Source: CBFCZU01 sp965602635 (GTDB lineage Bacteria > Planctomycetota > Phycisphaerae > SM23-33). From it: a stretch of DNA of 8,628 nucleotides. The notes beneath the pieces are model-generated. The model did not search any database, had not been told where the DNA came from, and worked only from the letters and a program-made list of their open reading frames with translations. Numbering within the stretch: the stretch's first letter is position 1; every line of letters begins with the position of its first letter. Below are positions 6,664 to 8,628 of the stretch, piece by piece. The stretch is from assembly GCA_965602635.1 (NCBI GenBank), contig CBFCZU010000182.1:1-8628 (forward strand), written 5' to 3'. Made by a program: the position numbers and the translations under genes.

Positions 6664-8222
6664 TGCTTCCTCGGGAACAGCCCCTCGCCCTTCGCCACGG
6701 CCGTGCCGGGCGGCAGTCGCCCGAACGTGCCCGCCTCGCTCAGCGAGCCCGCCTGACCGGGCGCGACGCCCAACTGCGCCAGGCCCGCCGCCGCCTTCTC
6801 GGGCATGAACGGCTCAAGGTAGCACAGCACGATCCGAACTGCTTCGGCGCACGTGTACAGGATTGTCTCGAGCCGTTCTCGCTCCTCGGGGATCTTGGCC
6901 AGCATGAACGGCTGGGTGCTGTCAATGTATATGTTCGTTTGACGGACCAGCTTGAAAAGCTCGTCGAGGTACGCGTGGAATTCGCAGGCCGCCATGTGAC
7001 GCGGAGCCAGCTTGCGAAGTTCCTCCGCTGCCTCGATAACCAGGTCATCGTAACGCTCGTCCCGCTTTCCCGGGGCGGGAACCTTGCCGTCGAAATAGTT
7101 GGCGATCATCTTCACCGTCCGGCTCAGCAGGTTGCCCACGTCGTTGGCCAGCTCGGCGTTGTAGCGCTTCTTCAGCGCCTCGCGCGAGAAGTCCCCGTCG
7201 GCGCCGAAGCTCACCGCCCGCAGCAGGAAGTAGCGGTAAACGTCCCGCGTGTACTCGGCGCAGATCTCGCTGATCGTCTCGCGCGAGATGAAGTTGCCCA
7301 GCGACTTGGACATCTTCTTGCCCTCGGACGTCCACCAGCCGTGGGCGAAGACGCACTTGGGCAGCTCGATGCCCAGCGCCATCAGCATGCACGGCCAGTA
7401 CACCGCGTGGAACCAGAGTATGTCCTTGCCGATCAGGTGCACGTCGCAGGGCCAGTACTTCGCCTCCTTGGCGTCGTGCTCGTCGCCGATCTCCGGCAGC
7501 CCCAGGGCCGTGTAGTAGTTGCTCAACGCGTCGATCCAGACGTACACGACGTGCCCCGGGTCGTTGGGCATCTCCACGCCCCAGGGCAGCTTCTCCTTGC
7601 TGCGCGAGATGCACAGGTCGTCCACGCCGGCCTCGAGCTTGCTGACCACCTCGTTGCGCCGCGCCACCGGCGCCACGAAGCCGTCGTTGGCCTTAATGTG
7701 CGCCAGCAGCTTGTCCACCCACTTGGCCAGGCGGAAGAAGTACGCCTCCTCGCTGTAGCGGACCAGCTCCTTGCCGCTGATCGGGCTCTTGTACTCGTTG
7801 TCCCGGGCGACCGACTCGGTGACGAACCCCTCCTGCCCCTCGTCGTACCAGCCCTCGTACTTGCCCAGGTATATCTCGTCGGCGGCCACCAGCCGCCGGA
7901 CAAGCTCCTGGACCCGTCTCTCGTGCCGCGGCTCGGTGGTGCGGATGAAATCGTCGTGGGTGATGTTCAACTCCGCCCACAGATCCTGGAATTGCACCAC
8001 CACCTCGTCGGCGAGTTCCTTGGCCTGCATCCCGCGCTCGGCGGCGGCCGTGAAGATCTTGATGCCGTGCTCGTCGGTGCCGGTGAGGAAGCGAACGTCC
8101 CTCCCGGCCGCGCGGTGATAGCGGGCCAGCACGTCGGCCGCGATCGTCGTATACGAGTGCCCGATGTGCGGCACGTCGTTGACGTAGTAGATGGGCGTCG
8201 TGACGTAGTAGGTTTCGCTCAT
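6660..8222 (-). CDS. metG: Methionyl-tRNA synthetase
   Basis: 520 residues. It charges tRNA-Met with methionine using ATP in the cytoplasm, serving initiation and elongation. The class I signatures are both present: HIGH (19-22, in NDVPHIGHSY) and KMSKS (303-307). Other family blocks are FLTGTDEHG (45-53), YFFRLAKW (161-168), VYVWIDALSNY (227-237), LIGKDILWFHAVYWP (263-277) and the helical anticodon-binding domain starting around ELANDVGNLLSRT (357-369). The protein ends soon after that domain and lacks the C-terminal EMAPII-like tRNA-binding extension. The connective-peptide region that carries zinc Cys in many MetRS (here about 123-163) contains no Cys at all. Start: the ATG at 8222 begins the family N-terminus (MSETYYVTTPIYY) and has GGGAG 3 nt upstream, with a further AGGAG farther back; more upstream frame is repeat-derived. 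It heads a three-gene operon. Confidence 0.97.
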   Translation of the reverse strand: MSETYYVTTPIYYVNDVPHIGHSYTTIAADVLARYHRAAGRDVRFLTGTDEHGIKIFTAAAERGMQAKELADEVVVQFQDLWAELNITHDDFIRTTEPRHERRVQELVRRLVAADEIYLGKYEGWYDEGQEGFVTESVARDNEYKSPISGKELVRYSEEAYFFRLAKWVDKLLAHIKANDGFVAPVARRNEVVSKLEAGVDDLCISRSKEKLPWGVEMPNDPGHVVYVWIDALSNYYTALGLPEIGDEHDAKEAKYWPCDVHLIGKDILWFHAVYWPCMLMALGIELPKCVFAHGWWTSEGKKMSKSLGNFISRETISEICAEYTRDVYRYFLLRAVSFGADGDFSREALKKRYNAELANDVGNLLSRTVKMIANYFDGKVPAPGKRDERYDDLVIEAAEELRKLAPRHMAACEFHAYLDELFKLVRQTNIYIDSTQPFMLAKIPEERERLETILYTCAEAVRIVLCYLEPFMPEKAAAGLAQLGVAPGQAGSLSEAGTFGRLPPGTAVAKGEGLFPRKQ

Positions 8223-8257
8223 GTTCTCCCGGCCTCGTCCGCTCCTTCGAGCCATAA

Positions 8258-8285
8258 AGCATCGCCGACGAAGAGCCGATGTCAA
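8258..8285 (-). promoter_or_regulatory. Candidate sigma70-like promoter for the metG operon
   Basis: On the minus strand a perfect TTGACA (8285-8280) is followed after 16 nt by GATGCT (8263-8258), a 3-of-6 match to the -10 consensus. A start about 7 nt further would leave a leader near 28 nt containing the GGGAG ribosome site. The -35 box is convincing, the -10 weak, so the exact -10 register is uncertain. A short dyad (8287-8301) lies immediately upstream and could serve as an operator, but its arms are only 5 bp. Confidence 0.45.
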
Positions 8286-8342
8286 GGCCCGTGCCGCGGG
8301 CAAAACCCCCGGCCGCCGCCGCACCAGGCACGCCCACCCGCC

Positions 8343-8442
8343 CGGAACAGGGCGGAAAGGGGCGGAACGAAGCGGAAAGAAACGGAACGAAACGGAAAGT
8401 TTCGGAAAGTTCCGGAACGAAACGGAACGAAACGGAAAGTTT
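8343..8442. repeat. Tandem repeat, ten 10-bp units, consensus CGGAAMGAAA
   Basis: CGGAA recurs at exactly 10-bp intervals from 8343 to 8433 with no insertion or slip. The right halves vary among ACGAAA-, AAGTTT- and AGGGG-type endings; a degenerate eleventh unit follows at 8443. The first three units are the most diverged. Positions 8379-8404 and 8419-8444 are identical over 26 bp, and each contains CGAAACGGAAAGTTTCG, which can fold with 6-bp arms and a 5-nt loop. TTCCGGAA (8410-8417) is a further palindrome. The array is 121 bp upstream of the metG start and upstream of its candidate promoter. It is not a CRISPR: units are contiguous, with no spacers. Confidence 0.9.
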
Positions 8443-8549
8443 CGCCACGGGTCCGAAAATCTGTAAGTCCTTTGACGGTGGTGGCTTGTCCATTTTGAGC
8501 CGCCAGCAATGCGAACGAAGAGGGAAAATGGGCTCCTAGGGTGCCCGCC

Positions 8550-8570
8550 GCACTCAGCACTCCGCACTCG
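8550..8570. repeat. Short tandem repeat, three 7-bp units GCACTCN
   Basis: GCACTCA, GCACTCC and GCACTCG follow each other without gap, and a fourth, degenerate unit (CTGCTCC) may follow. Three units are few, so chance or slippage origin is possible. Its period differs from the nearby 10-bp array. Confidence 0.6.
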
Positions 8571-8598
8571 CTGCTCCGCCCTCGCCTATTCGGTTGTC

Positions 8599-8628
8599 AG
8601 GCGCTTCGGAGGCGCACACGTAAGGCGC
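8599..8628. repeat. Three copies of AGGCGC at window end
   Basis: AGGCGC occurs at 8599-8604, 8610-8615 and 8623-8628, with 11- and 13-bp steps. The series may continue past the window edge. Spacing is irregular and the hexamer is GC-rich, so significance is doubtful. Confidence 0.3.

Larger units (their letters stand above)
8223..8628. other. 406-bp intergenic region with repeats, no supported gene
   Basis: No reading frame here resembles a protein; open frames on the minus strand exist because the tandem repeat lacks stop trinucleotides. Contents from left to right: metG leader and promoter candidate (8223-8285); a 5-bp dyad GCCCG-N5-CGGGC (8287-8301) right beside the -35 box; a GC-rich Pro-codon-like stretch; the 10-bp repeat array (8343-8442); a lower-GC stretch with CCATTTT (8490-8496) and its inverse AAAATGG (8525-8531); a 7-bp repeat (8550-8570); and AGGCGC repeats at the end. 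The identity of whatever gene lies beyond 8628 cannot be seen. Confidence 0.6.

Noticed and set aside
8343..8442. CRISPR array
   Set aside because: Units are 10 bp and contiguous with no unique spacers, and no cas gene is present.
6663..8498. Long plus-strand open frame opposite metG
   Set aside because: It is the complement of a certain methionyl-tRNA synthetase and continues into the tandem repeat; no family resemblance.
8223..8567. N-terminal extension of MetRS through the repeat
   Set aside because: The repeat leaves all minus-strand frames open, so openness is not evidence; MetRS homologues start at MSETYYVTTP and a ribosome site precedes it.

Overview
The window is GC-rich bacterial chromosome with dense, ordinary-looking gene packing and no sign of a phage, transposase, CRISPR array or RNA gene. 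The best taxonomic guess is a planctomycete or another PVC-group bacterium. This rests on a Minf_1886-family gene coupled to metG, a metG product with a cysteine-free zinc-knuckle region, and a Trp-rich N-terminus on the dehydrogenase of a kind I associate with planctomycetes. That assignment is inference from recalled families, not a search.

Layout. Positions 1-1517 (minus) hold most of a probable exported protein related to alkaline-phosphatase-superfamily phosphodiesterases; its C-terminal end runs off the left edge. A 94-bp divergent spacer separates it from a plus-strand run. That run contains a zinc-type medium-chain dehydrogenase (1612-2880) and, 18 bp later, a uroporphyrinogen-decarboxylase-like protein (2899-3999). 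These are followed by purE (4046-4558), an exported N-acetylmuramoyl-L-alanine amidase (4678-5625) and a 61-residue hypothetical protein (5794-5979). The first two form a likely operon. purE, the amidase and the small gene have wider gaps and probably have promoters of their own; a fair sigma70-like candidate lies ahead of purE.

From the other side a minus-strand operon converges: metG (8222-6660), then a Minf_1886-family gene overlapping it by ATGA (6663-6262), then a 62-residue single-pass membrane protein starting 2 bp after the preceding stop (6259-6071). A perfect TTGACA box sits 58-63 bp upstream of the metG start codon.

The right-hand 406 bp (8223-8628) carry no convincing gene but have marked repeat structure. 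There are ten uninterrupted copies of a 10-bp CGGAA-led repeat (8343-8442), a 7-bp repeat GCACTCN (8550-8570) and three copies of AGGCGC at the very end. The 10-bp array, with identical hairpin-forming 17-mers placed 40 bp apart, is the least explained structure in the window.

I found no clear new multi-gene system. The points most worth follow-up are the phased repeat upstream of metG, the apparent loss of one metal site in the phosphodiesterase-like protein, the changed metal-binding motif in the UroD-like protein, and the metG-Minf_1886-membrane protein operon.
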